From assembly GCF_049844995.1 (NCBI RefSeq), contig NZ_JBNCMC010000011.1:24435-88434 (forward strand): a stretch of DNA of 64,000 nt, given 5' to 3'. The DNA is from Luteimicrobium sp049844995 (lineage in GTDB: Bacteria; Actinomycetota; Actinomycetes; Actinomycetales; Cellulomonadaceae). The translations under genes were made by a program, and so were the position numbers. Each line of letters begins with the position of its first letter. Positions within the stretch are counted from its first letter, which is position 1. This document shows positions 8,063 to 16,322 of this stretch, piece by piece. Below the pieces are notes generated by a model. That model did not search any database. It had not been told where the DNA came from and saw only the letters and a program-made list of their open reading frames with translations.

Positions 8063-8800
8063 ATGACCTACACCCTCGTGCTGCTCCGCCACGGCGAGAG
8101 CGAGTGGAACGCCAAGAACCTGTTCACCGGCTGGGTGGACGTCGCCCTCTCCGAGAAGGGCACCGCCGAGGCGAAGCGCGGCGGCACCCTCCTGACCGAG
8201 GCCGGCGTGCTCCCGGACGTCGTCCACACGTCGCTGCTGCGCCGCGCGATCACGACGGCGAACCTCGCGCTCGACGCCGCCGACCGGCACTGGATCCCCG
8301 TGAAGCGGAGCTGGCGCCTCAACGAGCGCCACTACGGCGCGCTCCAGGGCAAGGACAAGAAGCAGACGCTCGAGCAGTTCGGCGAGGAGCAGTTCATGCT
8401 CTGGCGCCGCTCGTACGACGTGCCGCCGCCCGCGATCGAGGTCGGTTCCGAGTACTCGCAGGACGCCGACCCGCGCTACGCGGACGCCCCGCAGGTGCTC
8501 ACCGAGTGCCTCAAGGACGTCCTCGAGCGGGCGCTGCCGTACTGGGAGGGCGAGATCGTCCCCGACCTCAAGGCCGGCAAGACGGTGCTCGTCGCCGCGC
8601 ACGGCAACTCGCTGCGCGCGCTCGTGAAGCACCTCGACGGGATCTCGGACGAGGACATCGCGGGCCTGAACATCCCGACCGGCATCCCGCTGCTCTACGA
8701 GCTGGACGAGGACCTCGTGCCCGTCACCAAGGGCGGGACGTACCTCGACCCCGACGCTGCGAAGGACGCGATCGCGGCCGTCGCCAACCAGGGTCGTTGA
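8063..8800 (+). CDS. gpmA: 2,3-bisphosphoglycerate-dependent phosphoglycerate mutase
   Basis: Interconverts 3- and 2-phosphoglycerate in glycolysis and gluconeogenesis. The 245-residue protein begins MTYTLVLLRHGESEWN, with the phosphorylated catalytic His at residue 10 in the LRHGES motif, and has the second catalytic His in AAHGNSLRAL (near 180) and the dPGM signature NERHYGALQGKDK. Length is right for the family. An in-frame ATG at 8054 would add three residues. A strong hairpin follows. Confidence 0.96.
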   Translation: MTYTLVLLRHGESEWNAKNLFTGWVDVALSEKGTAEAKRGGTLLTEAGVLPDVVHTSLLRRAITTANLALDAADRHWIPVKRSWRLNERHYGALQGKDKKQTLEQFGEEQFMLWRRSYDVPPPAIEVGSEYSQDADPRYADAPQVLTECLKDVLERALPYWEGEIVPDLKAGKTVLVAAHGNSLRALVKHLDGISDEDIAGLNIPTGIPLLYELDEDLVPVTKGGTYLDPDAAKDAIAAVANQGR

Positions 8801-8821
8801 GCCTCGACCGCTGAGACGCAG

Positions 8822-8856
8822 CGAAGGCCCGCACCCCTGGGGGGTGCGGGCCTTCG
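8822..8856. terminator. Bidirectional terminator, gpmA/phoU
   Basis: A perfect 16-base stem (8822-8837 with 8841-8856) with loop tgg lies between the convergent gpmA and phoU genes and can serve both strands. Confidence 0.75.
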
Positions 8857-8909
8857 TGCTGCTCAGGGTCTCTCGCGAGGTACCCGTCCGCGCGGGGTTC
8901 TTCGCGGGA

Positions 8910-9560
8910 TCAGGCGAGCTCTGCGGGCTCGCCCGTCACCAGGTAGGCGATGCGGCGGGCGACGGAGACGGCGTGGTCGCCGAAGCGCTCGTAGTAGCGG
9001 GACGCGAGCGTGACGTCGATGGTCTCCTGGACCGACCCGATCCAGTCGGCGGACAGCAGCGCCCCGAACGTCTGCTCGTGCAGGACGTCCAGGAGGTCGT
9101 CGTCGCGCTCGACGGTCGTGGCCAGCGCGAGGTCGCGCGTCTCGAGGAGCGCGGTCGTCCGCCGCGCCACCCGGGTGGCGGCGTCGTGCATCTGGGTGAA
9201 CGTGTCGCTGACGGTGGGGGGCAGGGCGTGGGCGGGGTAGCTGCGGCGGGCCAGCTGGGCGAGGTGGCGCGCGAGGTCGCCCATGCGCTCCAGGCTCGAG
9301 CTGATGCGGAGCGCGGTCACGACCACCCGCAGGTCCGTGGCGACCGGCGCCTGCTGCGCGAGGAGGCGGACGCACTGCTCGTCGAGCTCGCGCTCGCGCT
9401 CGTCGATCTCGCGGTCGGAGGCGATGACCTCCTGCGCGAGGGCGAGGTCGGCGGTCAGCACGGCACGGCCCGCGTCCGCGATGGCACGCTCGACCAGTCC
9501 GCTCATGGCGGTGAGGTCGTCGCCCACCTGGCGCAGCTCCGCCTCGAAGATCTCTCTCAT
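8910..9560 (-). CDS. phoU: Phosphate signalling protein PhoU
   Basis: Cytoplasmic all-helical protein of 216 residues that links the Pst phosphate transporter to the histidine kinase and represses the Pho response when phosphate is plentiful. It begins MREIFEAELRQVGDDL and shows two PhoU repeats with the acidic metal-site segments (ASDREIDERERELDEQC and SLERMGDLARHLAQLA; later YYERFGDHAVSVARRI). It is divergent from the two-component genes, as in Streptomyces. ATG 9560 has a -10-like hexamer seven bases upstream and a PHO-box-like repeat further up. Confidence 0.94.
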   Translation of the reverse strand: MREIFEAELRQVGDDLTAMSGLVERAIADAGRAVLTADLALAQEVIASDREIDERERELDEQCVRLLAQQAPVATDLRVVVTALRISSSLERMGDLARHLAQLARRSYPAHALPPTVSDTFTQMHDAATRVARRTTALLETRDLALATTVERDDDLLDVLHEQTFGALLSADWIGSVQETIDVTLASRYYERFGDHAVSVARRIAYLVTGEPAELA

Positions 9561-9567
9561 GCGCGCC

Positions 9568-9573
9568 ACGGTC
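9568..9573 (-). promoter_or_regulatory. -10 hexamer for phoU
   Basis: On the minus strand GACCGT ends seven bases before ATG 9560, suggesting a leaderless phoU mRNA. The GTTCACC repeats at 9605-9633 lie 31 bases upstream, in the -35/activator region. Confidence 0.4.
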
Positions 9574-9604
9574 CCACGCGCGAGCACCCGCCGTCCGGAC
9601 TCCC

Positions 9605-9633
9605 GGTGAACGGTACGCCGACGGTCGGTGAAC
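9605..9633 (-). promoter_or_regulatory. PHO-box-like repeats between phoU and the SenX3-type kinase
   Basis: Two copies of GTTCACC, read on the minus strand, at 9627-9633 and 9605-9611, start 22 bases apart, that is two 11-base units with a degenerate unit between. Streptomyces PhoP binds 11-base direct repeats beginning GTTCACC, and SenX3/RegX3 are the orthologues of PhoR/PhoP. This predicts phosphate control of phoU and perhaps of the kinase operon. Confidence 0.6.
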
Positions 9634-9691
9634 AGTTCGCGGCGGGTGACCGCGTGGTGGCCGTCGCGTCCGGCCCGGCGCGGGACGTCCG

Positions 9692-9697
9692 TACGCT
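9692..9697 (+). promoter_or_regulatory. -10 hexamer for leaderless kinase mRNA
   Basis: TACGCT ends six bases before the GTG at 9704; no Shine-Dalgarno sequence. Confidence 0.5.
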
Positions 9698-9703
9698 GGT
9701 GGC

Positions 9704-10930
9704 GTGGACTTCTTCAACGGGGGCTGGAACACGCTCGCGGCAGGGCTCGTCGGCCTGCTGGTGGGCGTGTCCTCCGTGCTCGCGTACTGGCTGAGCGAGC
9801 GCCAGCGCTCACGGTCCCGGTCCCGCACGACGGGCGCCGGCACGGACGGCGTCGCGTCCGGAGACGGGCTCGACGAGGGCCTGGTCCGCGTGCTCGCGGT
9901 CCTCCGGTCGGCGGCCGTCGTGCTGGACGACGAGGACCGCGTCGTCCGCGCCAGCCCGCCGGCGTACGCGCTGGGGGTCGTGCGGGCGTCGGAGGTCGCG
10001 CACGCGGCGATCCGTGACCTCGTGGCCGCGGTGCGTCGCGACGGTGTGATCCGCGACGAGGAGCTCGAGCTGCCGCGCGGGCCGGTCGGCCGGGGGACCG
10101 TCGTCCTGCAGGTGCGCGTCGCGCAGGTGACGCCGCACCTCCTGCTCGTGCTGGCCGAGGACCGGACGGAGGCCCGTCGCACCGAGGCGATCCGCCGCGA
10201 CTTCGTCGTCAACGTGTCCCACGAGCTCAAGACGCCGGTGGGCGCCCTCGCGCTGCTCGCCGAGACCGTGCAGGACGCCGCGGACGACCCGGAGGCGGTC
10301 CGGCGGTTCGCCGGGCGGATCGTGACCGAGTCGGAGCGGCTGTCCGCGCTCGTGCACGAGATCATCGAGCTGTCGCGGCTGCAGGCGGCCAGCGCGGCCC
10401 AGCAGGTCACCGTGGTGCCGGCTCGCGCCGTCGTCGACGAGGCCGCGGCCCGCGCACGCACCAACGCGCAGTCCAAGGGGATCCGGATCGCGGTCGGCGG
10501 CGATCTCGACGCCCGCCTCTACGGCGACCACGCCCTCCTCGTGACCGCGGTGCGGAACCTCCTCGACAACGCCGTCGCGTACTCGGGCGACCACTCGCAG
10601 GTCGCGGTGGGCGTGCGGCAGGTCGACGACCTCGTCGAGATCGCCGTCGTCGACGAGGGCATCGGCATCGCCCCCGCGGACCAGGAGCGCGTGTTCGAGC
10701 GGTTCTTCCGTGTGGACCCGGCGCGTTCGCGCGCGACCGGCGGGACCGGCCTCGGCCTGAGCATCGTCAAGCACGTCGCGGCCGACCACGGCGGCGACGT
10801 CACCGTATGGTCGGAGCCCGGGCACGGCGCGACGTTCACCCTGCGCATCCCTGCAGCCCCCGATGACGTACCCCGGGCGAGGCCCGGCACGACCGACGAC
10901 CGAACCGAGGAAGAGGAGGTGGATGCGTGA
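9704..10930 (+). CDS. senX3: Sensor histidine kinase, SenX3/PhoR type
   Basis: Membrane kinase of 408 residues that senses phosphate status, probably through PhoU and Pst, and phosphorylates the RegX3-type regulator. It has one N-terminal membrane helix (TLAAGLVGLLVGVSSVLAYWL), a PAS-like region, the H box NVSHELKTPVGALALLAETV with the phosphorylated His near residue 173, the N box NLLDNAVAYS, and the G boxes DEGIGIAP and GTGLGLSIVKH. There is almost no extracellular part, as in SenX3. GTGA overlap with the next gene. The symbol is assigned by context and architecture. Confidence 0.9.
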   Translation: MDFFNGGWNTLAAGLVGLLVGVSSVLAYWLSERQRSRSRSRTTGAGTDGVASGDGLDEGLVRVLAVLRSAAVVLDDEDRVVRASPPAYALGVVRASEVAHAAIRDLVAAVRRDGVIRDEELELPRGPVGRGTVVLQVRVAQVTPHLLLVLAEDRTEARRTEAIRRDFVVNVSHELKTPVGALALLAETVQDAADDPEAVRRFAGRIVTESERLSALVHEIIELSRLQAASAAQQVTVVPARAVVDEAAARARTNAQSKGIRIAVGGDLDARLYGDHALLVTAVRNLLDNAVAYSGDHSQVAVGVRQVDDLVEIAVVDEGIGIAPADQERVFERFFRVDPARSRATGGTGLGLSIVKHVAADHGGDVTVWSEPGHGATFTLRIPAAPDDVPRARPGTTDDRTEEEEVDA

Positions 10931-11664
10931 CACGCATCCTCGTGGTGGAGGACGAGGAGTCCTACCGCGACCCGCTGACCTACCAGCTCGAGCGTGAGGG
11001 CTTCGACGTGGCTGCCGCCGCGACCGGCCCCGACGCGCTGACGACGTACGACGCGCTGGTGCCCGAGGGCGGCGTCGACCTCGTGCTGCTCGACCTCATG
11101 CTCCCTGGTCTCGACGGCACCGAGGTGTGCCGCGAGCTGCGCCGCCGCGGCGACGTCCCGGTCATCATGCTGACCGCGAAGGACACCGAGATCGACAAGG
11201 TCGTCGGCCTGGAGCTCGGCGCGGACGACTACGTCACCAAGCCGTACTCGTTCCGGGAGCTCCTCGCGCGCATGCGGGCCGTGCTGCGCCGCCGCTCCGC
11301 CGCCCAGGCGGGCACCGGGGCCGGCGAGAGCGACAGCGACGGCGAGGCCGACGACGACGTGCTCGCCGCCGGGCCGGTGCGCATGGACGTGGACCGGCAC
11401 ACCGTGACCGTCGACGGCGAGGCCGTGTCGTTCCCCCTCAAGGAGTTCGAGCTCCTCGAGCTGCTGCTGCGGAATGCCGGACGCGTCCTGACGCGCGGCC
11501 AGCTCATCGACCGCGTGTGGGGAGCCGACTACGTCGGCGACACCAAGACCCTCGACGTCCACGTCAAGCGGGTGCGCGCCAAGGTCGAGCCCGACCCCGG
11601 CAACCCGAAGCACCTGCTGACGGTCCGGGGGCTGGGCTACCGGTTCGTCGACGACGAGGTCTGA
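10927..11664 (+). CDS. regX3: Response regulator, RegX3/PhoP type (OmpR family)
   Basis: DNA-binding regulator of phosphate-starvation genes, 245 residues. The receiver domain (1-120) has the acidic pocket VVEDEES, the phospho-acceptor in LVLLDLMLPGLDG and the conserved Lys in YVTKPYSF. A 25-residue acidic linker (GTGAGESDSDGEADDD) precedes the winged-helix domain, with RNAGRVLTRGQLIDRVWG and VHVKRVRAKVE...GLGYRF. It follows the kinase with a GTGA overlap. Its 3' end overlaps the convergent membrane-protein gene by 28 bases. Likely targets here are phoU and pstS. Confidence 0.92.
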   Translation: MTRILVVEDEESYRDPLTYQLEREGFDVAAAATGPDALTTYDALVPEGGVDLVLLDLMLPGLDGTEVCRELRRRGDVPVIMLTAKDTEIDKVVGLELGADDYVTKPYSFRELLARMRAVLRRRSAAQAGTGAGESDSDGEADDDVLAAGPVRMDVDRHTVTVDGEAVSFPLKEFELLELLLRNAGRVLTRGQLIDRVWGADYVGDTKTLDVHVKRVRAKVEPDPGNPKHLLTVRGLGYRFVDDEV

Positions 11665-12299
11665 GGCCGCGTCGTCGACGTCGCCCCCGAGACGATCAGC
11701 TCGAGCTCCTGCGCCGCAGGGGTGTCCGTGTGCAGGGTCGCGGGACCGGTCGGGAAGGCGGCGGGGATCCGGATCGTCGTGGTGAACGCACCGTCCTGGT
11801 CGGGGTGGACGGTGGCGAGCCGGGTCTCGTGCGAACCCGACACGAGCGTCAGCCGCACGGTGCGGTAGGCCGGCGGGTCGCGCTTCTGACCCGTGTCGTA
11901 GCAGTCGGTCACGAAGTACCTTCCGCTGACGGCGACCGTCTGGCCCGGCTGCACGACCTTCGCCTCGGTCGGCGGGGTGAGGTGGGCGCGCTCGTCCGGC
12001 GTTCCGTCGACGGCGATCATCGGTCCCACGCAGGAGGCGCTGCTACCGCCCTGGAGCCCGCGGAAGCTCGGCGCCGCGAGCACGGCGAAGGCGACGAGGA
12101 CGACTGCTGCGGCGCTCAGCGCAGCCAGCGCGACGAGCCGGCGCCGCCGGCCGGCGCGGCGTCGCCGCAGCTCGTGCGGCCCGGGCGAGGCCGCCCGGGC
12201 GGGTTCTGCCGGCCCGGTGACCGTCGTGGGGGCGGGCCCGTCGACGTGGGCGCGCCAGGCGGCGCCCGTCGCGCGGAGCCGGTCGTCAGTCGTGGGCAT
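11637..12299 (-). CDS. Single-pass membrane protein paired with an ECF sigma factor
   Basis: 220 residues: about 50 cytoplasmic residues, basic near the membrane (RRRRAGRRRR), one helix (LVALAALSAAAVVLVAFAVLAA), then an extracytoplasmic beta-type domain of about 140 residues with two cysteines (SASCVGP, VTDCYDTG). It overlaps the sigma-factor gene by 14 bases, the usual arrangement for an anti-sigma factor. However, the N-terminus lacks the zinc anti-sigma motif HxxxCxxC, so anti-sigma function is only inferred. It may instead be a regulon member sensing the cell surface. Confidence 0.7.
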   Translation of the reverse strand: MPTTDDRLRATGAAWRAHVDGPAPTTVTGPAEPARAASPGPHELRRRRAGRRRRLVALAALSAAAVVLVAFAVLAAPSFRGLQGGSSASCVGPMIAVDGTPDERAHLTPPTEAKVVQPGQTVAVSGRYFVTDCYDTGQKRDPPAYRTVRLTLVSGSHETRLATVHPDQDGAFTTTIRIPAAFPTGPATLHTDTPAAQELELIVSGATSTTRPQTSSSTNR

Positions 12300-12780
12300 A
12301 GCTGCCTCCGAGGGTGCGTTCGAGCGCGGCTCGGGCGTCGTGCAGCGTGGACTTCACGGTGCCCTCGGCGCACCCCAGGAGCGTCGCGACGTCGCTGACC
12401 GGAAGGTCGACGTAGTAGTGCAGGACGACCGCCGCCCGCTGCCGCGGCGCGAGCCGGGCGACCGCACGGCCGAGGTCCGTGGACTCCGGGCCGGCGCCGG
12501 GCGCGGTCAGCGCGTCGGAGTGGAGCTCGTCCCAGACGGGGCCGGGCCGTCGCCAGCGCTGCCGTGCCCGGTCGGCCACGATCGCGAGCAGCCACGGGCG
12601 GACGGCCCCGCGCGCGGGGTCGAACGTGCGCCGCTTGAGCCAGGCGCGTTCCGCGGCGTCCTGGACGACGTCGTCGGCGTCACCGGGTCCGACGAGCACG
12701 TAGGCCAGGCGCCGCATCGCGGGGCGCTGCTCCACGAGCGCCGCGGCGACGTCGTCGTCGGTACGGGCCGCGCTTCTCAC
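12286..12780 (-). CDS. ECF sigma factor, SigE family
   Basis: 164 residues with sigma region 2 (RRLAYVLVGPGDADDVVQDAAERAWLKR) and region 4 (LAPRQRAAVVLHYYVDLPVSDVATLLGCAEGTVKSTLHDARAAL), the layout of the small SigE-type extracytoplasmic-function factors of actinobacteria. The GTG start has AGGAGG about seven bases upstream, one of the few strong ribosome sites in this part of the window. It sits between the regX3 and pstS genes, on the opposite strand, so it is probably an independent unit; the signal is unknown. Confidence 0.88.
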   Translation of the reverse strand: MRSAARTDDDVAAALVEQRPAMRRLAYVLVGPGDADDVVQDAAERAWLKRRTFDPARGAVRPWLLAIVADRARQRWRRPGPVWDELHSDALTAPGAGPESTDLGRAVARLAPRQRAAVVLHYYVDLPVSDVATLLGCAEGTVKSTLHDARAALERTLGGSYAHD

Positions 12781-12866
12781 GCAGGTCCTCCTGTCGGTGC
12801 GGGCGTGGGTGTTCCGTCATGAGTTGTACGGCCTGCACCGCTCGCCGGGTTGGGTCCGTGCCCAGT

Positions 12867-12888
12867 GTTCACCCCTCGTTCATCCTGG
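12867..12888 (+). promoter_or_regulatory. PHO box upstream of pstS
   Basis: Two adjoining 11-base direct repeats, GTTCACCCCTC and GTTCATCCTGG, match the Streptomyces PhoP unit (GTTCACC plus four bases). They end 27 bases before the -10 hexamer TACCGT, the right place for activation by a PhoP/RegX3-type regulator. Confidence 0.72.
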
Positions 12889-12915
12889 CTGCGCCGCGCG
12901 GTCATCCGTCGTCCC

Positions 12916-12921
12916 TACCGT
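12916..12921 (+). promoter_or_regulatory. pstS -10 hexamer
   Basis: TACCGT predicts a start near 12928 and a leader of about 53 bases. There is no recognisable -35 box, as expected for a promoter needing an activator bound at the adjacent PHO box. Confidence 0.45.
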
Positions 12922-12980
12922 CTGGGTTGTCGCCGGCGTTCGCCGTCGACGCATCACCGTGGAACAGGATGGAACGACAC

Positions 12981-14099
12981 GTGAACCTCAGCCGACTCAC
13001 CCGCGTGGGCTCAGCCGTTGCGATCGGCGCGCTCGCCCTCAGCCTTGCCGCGTGCGGTTCCGACGACGCCACGGGGAACGGCTCCGGCACCAGCACCGAC
13101 GGCGCGAGCGCCGGGGGCAGCCTGAGCGGGGAGCTCAACGGTGCGGGCTCGTCCGCCCAGGGCAGCGCGATGGACGCCTGGCGCTCCGGCTTCCAGTCCG
13201 CCAACACCGGCGTGACCGTGAACTACGACCCGATCGGCTCGGGCGACGGCCGCAAGCAGTTCCTGAGCGGGGCGGTCCAGTACGCCGGCTCGGACGCCTA
13301 CCTCAAGGACGACGAGATCGCGCAGGCGAAGACCACCTGCCAGAACGGCGACGTCGTCGAGCTGCCCGTCTACATCAGCCCGATCGCGATCGCCTTCAAC
13401 CTCAAGGGCGTCGACTCGCTGAACCTCGACGGCCCGACGGTCGGCAAGATCTTCAACGGCAAGATCACCAAGTGGAACGACGCCGCGATCGCGAAGCTGA
13501 ACCCGGGCGTCAAGCTCCCGAGCACGGCGATCACGCCGGTGCACCGGTCGGACGACTCGGGCACGACGCAGAACTTCACCGAGTGGGTCAAGGCGAACGC
13601 GGGCGCCGCGTGGCCGTACGACGCCGCGCAGACCTTCCCGGTCAAGGGTGGCCAGTCCGCGCAGGGCACCTCGGGCGTCGTCCAGACGATCAAGGGTGGC
13701 GAGGGGACCGTCGGCTACATCGACTCCTCGCAGGTCGGTGACCTCGGCTCCGCCAAGATCAAGGTCGGCGACTCGTTCGTGGCGCACTCGGCCGACGCGG
13801 CCGCCGCCGCGGTGAGCCAGTCGAAGGTCGTCTCGGGCCGCGCGACGTCGGACATCGCGATCGACATCGACCGCACGCTGACCGACTCGTCGACGTACCC
13901 GCTGGTGCTCGTCTCGTACGACATCGCGTGCACGACCTACAAGGACGCCAACACGGCCGCACTGGTCAAGGGCTTCCTCAGCTACGCGATCAGCGACGCC
14001 GGCCAGCAGGCCGCGGCCTCGGCCGCCGGTTCCGCGCCGCTCTCGTCGGACCTGACCACCAAGGCTCAGGCCGCGGTCGACGCGATCAAGGCCGGCTGA
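12981..14099 (+). CDS. pstS: Phosphate ABC transporter, substrate-binding lipoprotein
   Basis: Captures inorganic phosphate outside the membrane for PstCAB. The N-terminus is a lipoprotein signal with basic start, hydrophobic core and lipobox LAAC (Cys 25), followed by a low-complexity tether. Phosphate-binding elements are GAGSSAQGSAMDAWRSGF, the PIGSGDGRKQFLSG loop and HRSDDSGTTQNFTEWVK. GTG 12981 gives a compact lipoprotein signal; ATG 12969, four codons earlier, is possible. 372 residues. Translation elsewhere is leaderless, but here a leader with GGA upstream is expected. Confidence 0.95.
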   Translation: MNLSRLTRVGSAVAIGALALSLAACGSDDATGNGSGTSTDGASAGGSLSGELNGAGSSAQGSAMDAWRSGFQSANTGVTVNYDPIGSGDGRKQFLSGAVQYAGSDAYLKDDEIAQAKTTCQNGDVVELPVYISPIAIAFNLKGVDSLNLDGPTVGKIFNGKITKWNDAAIAKLNPGVKLPSTAITPVHRSDDSGTTQNFTEWVKANAGAAWPYDAAQTFPVKGGQSAQGTSGVVQTIKGGEGTVGYIDSSQVGDLGSAKIKVGDSFVAHSADAAAAAVSQSKVVSGRATSDIAIDIDRTLTDSSTYPLVLVSYDIACTTYKDANTAALVKGFLSYAISDAGQQAAASAAGSAPLSSDLTTKAQAAVDAIKAG

Positions 14100-14122
14100 C
14101 CGGTCAGGACGACGTGGTGACC

Positions 14123-14165
14123 GGTGCCGGTGGGCGGGGCGTGATGCGCTCCTCCCGCCGGCACC
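14123..14165 (+). terminator. Hairpin between pstS and pstC
   Basis: A 12-base stem (14123-14134 with 14154-14165, one G-U pair) in the 117-base gap. It probably acts as a partial terminator or 3' stabiliser giving more pstS than pstC mRNA, a common arrangement for binding-protein genes. Confidence 0.55.
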
Positions 14166-14216
14166 GCCTCGCCCCCCACGGGGCACGGCGCGGACCACGA
14201 TGACGAAGGAGACGGT

Positions 14217-15236
14217 GTGACCACCACGACCGCCGACGCCCGGGACACCAGCCCGGCGCCGTCGAACGGGCCCGACCGGCCGCGGCCGCCGCGCCGCCGC
14301 ACGCGCGCGGCCGACCGCGGTCTCAACCGGGCGTTCCGCTATCTGGCGACGAGCGCGGGGACGATCATCCTGATCGCGCTCGCGGCGGTCGCGGGCTTCC
14401 TGCTCTGGCAGGCCTGGCCGGCGCTGACGTCGAGCGGCTCGGAGATCGCGTCGAAGGTGAGCTTCTTCCAGGGACAGGGCTCCCTGGCGTCGTACCTCGG
14501 CCCGCTGATCTTCGGGACGCTCCTGTCGGCGGCGGTCGCGCTGGCGGTGGCGACGCCGCTCGCCATCGGGATCGCGCTCTTCACCTCGCACTACGCGCCG
14601 CGTCGGCTGGCGTCGGCCCTGGGCTGGGTGATCGACCTGCTCGCGGCGATCCCGTCGGTCGTCTACGGCCTGTGGGGCGCGCTCGTCCTCGCCCCCGCGA
14701 TCCAGCCCGTGTGGCAGTGGGTCTCGAACGTGCTCGGCTGGATCCCGCTGTTCAAGGGGCCGGCGGCCGACCCGGCCCGCGTCCTGATGACCGTCTCGCT
14801 CGTGCTCGCGGTGATGATCCTGCCGATCATCACCGCCGTGTCGCGCGAGGTCTTCCTCCAGACGCCGAAGCTCCACGAGGAGGCGGCGCTCGCGCTCGGC
14901 GCGACCCGGTGGGAGATGATCCGCACCGCCGTCCTGCCGTTCGGCCGCTCGGGCGTCGTCTCCGCGGCGATGCTGGGCCTGGGCCGCGCGCTCGGCGAGA
15001 CCATGGCCGTGGTCATGATCCTGTCGCCGGGGCTCACGTACTCGTTCGCACTGCTCCTCGCGGGCAAGCAGCAGACCATCGCCGCGAACATCGCGCTCAA
15101 CTACCCCGAGGCGAACTCGCTCGGTATGAGCACCCTGATGGCCACGGGCCTCGCGCTGTTCGTCATCACGATGGTCGTCAACATGGCGTCGCGCTGGGTC
15201 GTCGGCCGTCGCAAGGAATTCTCGGGAGCGAACTGA
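14217..15236 (+). CDS. pstC: Phosphate ABC transporter permease PstC
   Basis: Membrane half of the phosphate import channel, 339 residues. A proline/arginine-rich cytoplasmic N-terminus is followed by six hydrophobic segments. The ATPase-contact EAA loop reads EEAALALGATRWEMIRTAVLPFG, and ALGETMAVVMILSPG is typical of PstC. The GTG start has AAGGAG a few bases upstream. It is one base from pstA. Confidence 0.95.
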   Translation: MTTTTADARDTSPAPSNGPDRPRPPRRRTRAADRGLNRAFRYLATSAGTIILIALAAVAGFLLWQAWPALTSSGSEIASKVSFFQGQGSLASYLGPLIFGTLLSAAVALAVATPLAIGIALFTSHYAPRRLASALGWVIDLLAAIPSVVYGLWGALVLAPAIQPVWQWVSNVLGWIPLFKGPAADPARVLMTVSLVLAVMILPIITAVSREVFLQTPKLHEEAALALGATRWEMIRTAVLPFGRSGVVSAAMLGLGRALGETMAVVMILSPGLTYSFALLLAGKQQTIAANIALNYPEANSLGMSTLMATGLALFVITMVVNMASRWVVGRRKEFSGAN

Positions 15237-15237
15237 G

Positions 15238-16212
15238 ATGGCCGTGATCCCCTCCACCCTCGACGGCGCCTCGCGGCCCCCGCGCGGCGACGACGTCCGT
15301 GCGCTGCTGCGCACGTCGGACGCGCGCCGCCGGCGCAAGGACCGGCTCATGACGGTGCTCGTGAGCACCGCGTTCGTGGTCGCCCTCGTGCCGCTCGTCT
15401 GGCTGCTGTGGACCGTGGTCGGCCGTGGCATCGGCCGGCTCGACCCCTACTTCCTGATGCACTCGATGCGCGGCGTGTTCGGCGGCATGGACGCGGGCGG
15501 CATCTACCACGCGATCGTCGGCACCGTCTGGGTGACCGTCGGTGCTGCCGTGATCTCCGTGCCGATCGGCATCCTGACCGCGATCTTCCTGGTGGAGTAC
15601 GGCGCCGGTGGCCGGCTGGCCCGGGCGGTGACGTTCTTCGTGGACGTCATGACGGGCATCCCGTCGATCGTCGCCGGCCTGTTCGCGTACGCGCTGTTCT
15701 CGCTGTTCCTCGGCCCGGGCGCGCACTTCGGCGCGATGGGTGCCGTCGCGCTGAGCGTGCTGATGATCCCGGTCGTCGTGCGGTCGACCGAGGAGATGCT
15801 CAAGCTCGTCCCGAACGAGCTCCGCGAGGCCGCGTACGCGCTGGGCATCCCGAAGTGGCTGACCATCGTCAAGGTCGTGCTCCGCACGGCGGTCGCGGGC
15901 ATCACGACGGGCGTCATGCTCGCCGTGTCCCGCGTCGTCGGCGAGACCGCGCCGCTGCTCCTCACGGTGGGCGTGATCGACTCGATCAACTTCAACCCCT
16001 TCGAGGGCCGCATGATGACGCTGCCGGTCTACGTGTACCGGCAGTTCACGTCGGGCACGGTGCCGTGCAACAACCCCAACGTCACCTGCATCCCGACGAT
16101 CAACTACGACCGGGCCTGGGCGGCCGCGCTGACGCTGATCCTCATCGTCATGCTCCTCAACCTGCTCGCGCGGCTCGTGTCCCGGCTCTTCGCCCCGAAG
16201 CTGCGGTCATGA
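15238..16212 (+). CDS. pstA: Phosphate ABC transporter permease PstA
   Basis: Second membrane subunit, 324 residues, with about six membrane segments. The EAA loop is LREAAYALGIPKWLTIVKVVLRTA, and VVGETAPLLLTVG is the PstA counterpart of the PstC motif. ATG follows the pstC stop by one base. Its stop overlaps an in-frame ATG (16209) of the pstB reading frame. Confidence 0.95.
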   Translation: MAVIPSTLDGASRPPRGDDVRALLRTSDARRRRKDRLMTVLVSTAFVVALVPLVWLLWTVVGRGIGRLDPYFLMHSMRGVFGGMDAGGIYHAIVGTVWVTVGAAVISVPIGILTAIFLVEYGAGGRLARAVTFFVDVMTGIPSIVAGLFAYALFSLFLGPGAHFGAMGAVALSVLMIPVVVRSTEEMLKLVPNELREAAYALGIPKWLTIVKVVLRTAVAGITTGVMLAVSRVVGETAPLLLTVGVIDSINFNPFEGRMMTLPVYVYRQFTSGTVPCNNPNVTCIPTINYDRAWAAALTLILIVMLLNLLARLVSRLFAPKLRS

Positions 16213-16322
16213 GCGCGCACGACGGCGGCGCTCGCCCGGCATCGACGCCGGTGCGCCCGCCGGCCGAGACCCCGAAGCCCGACACCCCGAAGCACGACTC
16301 ACCGAAGAAGGACGACCCCGCG

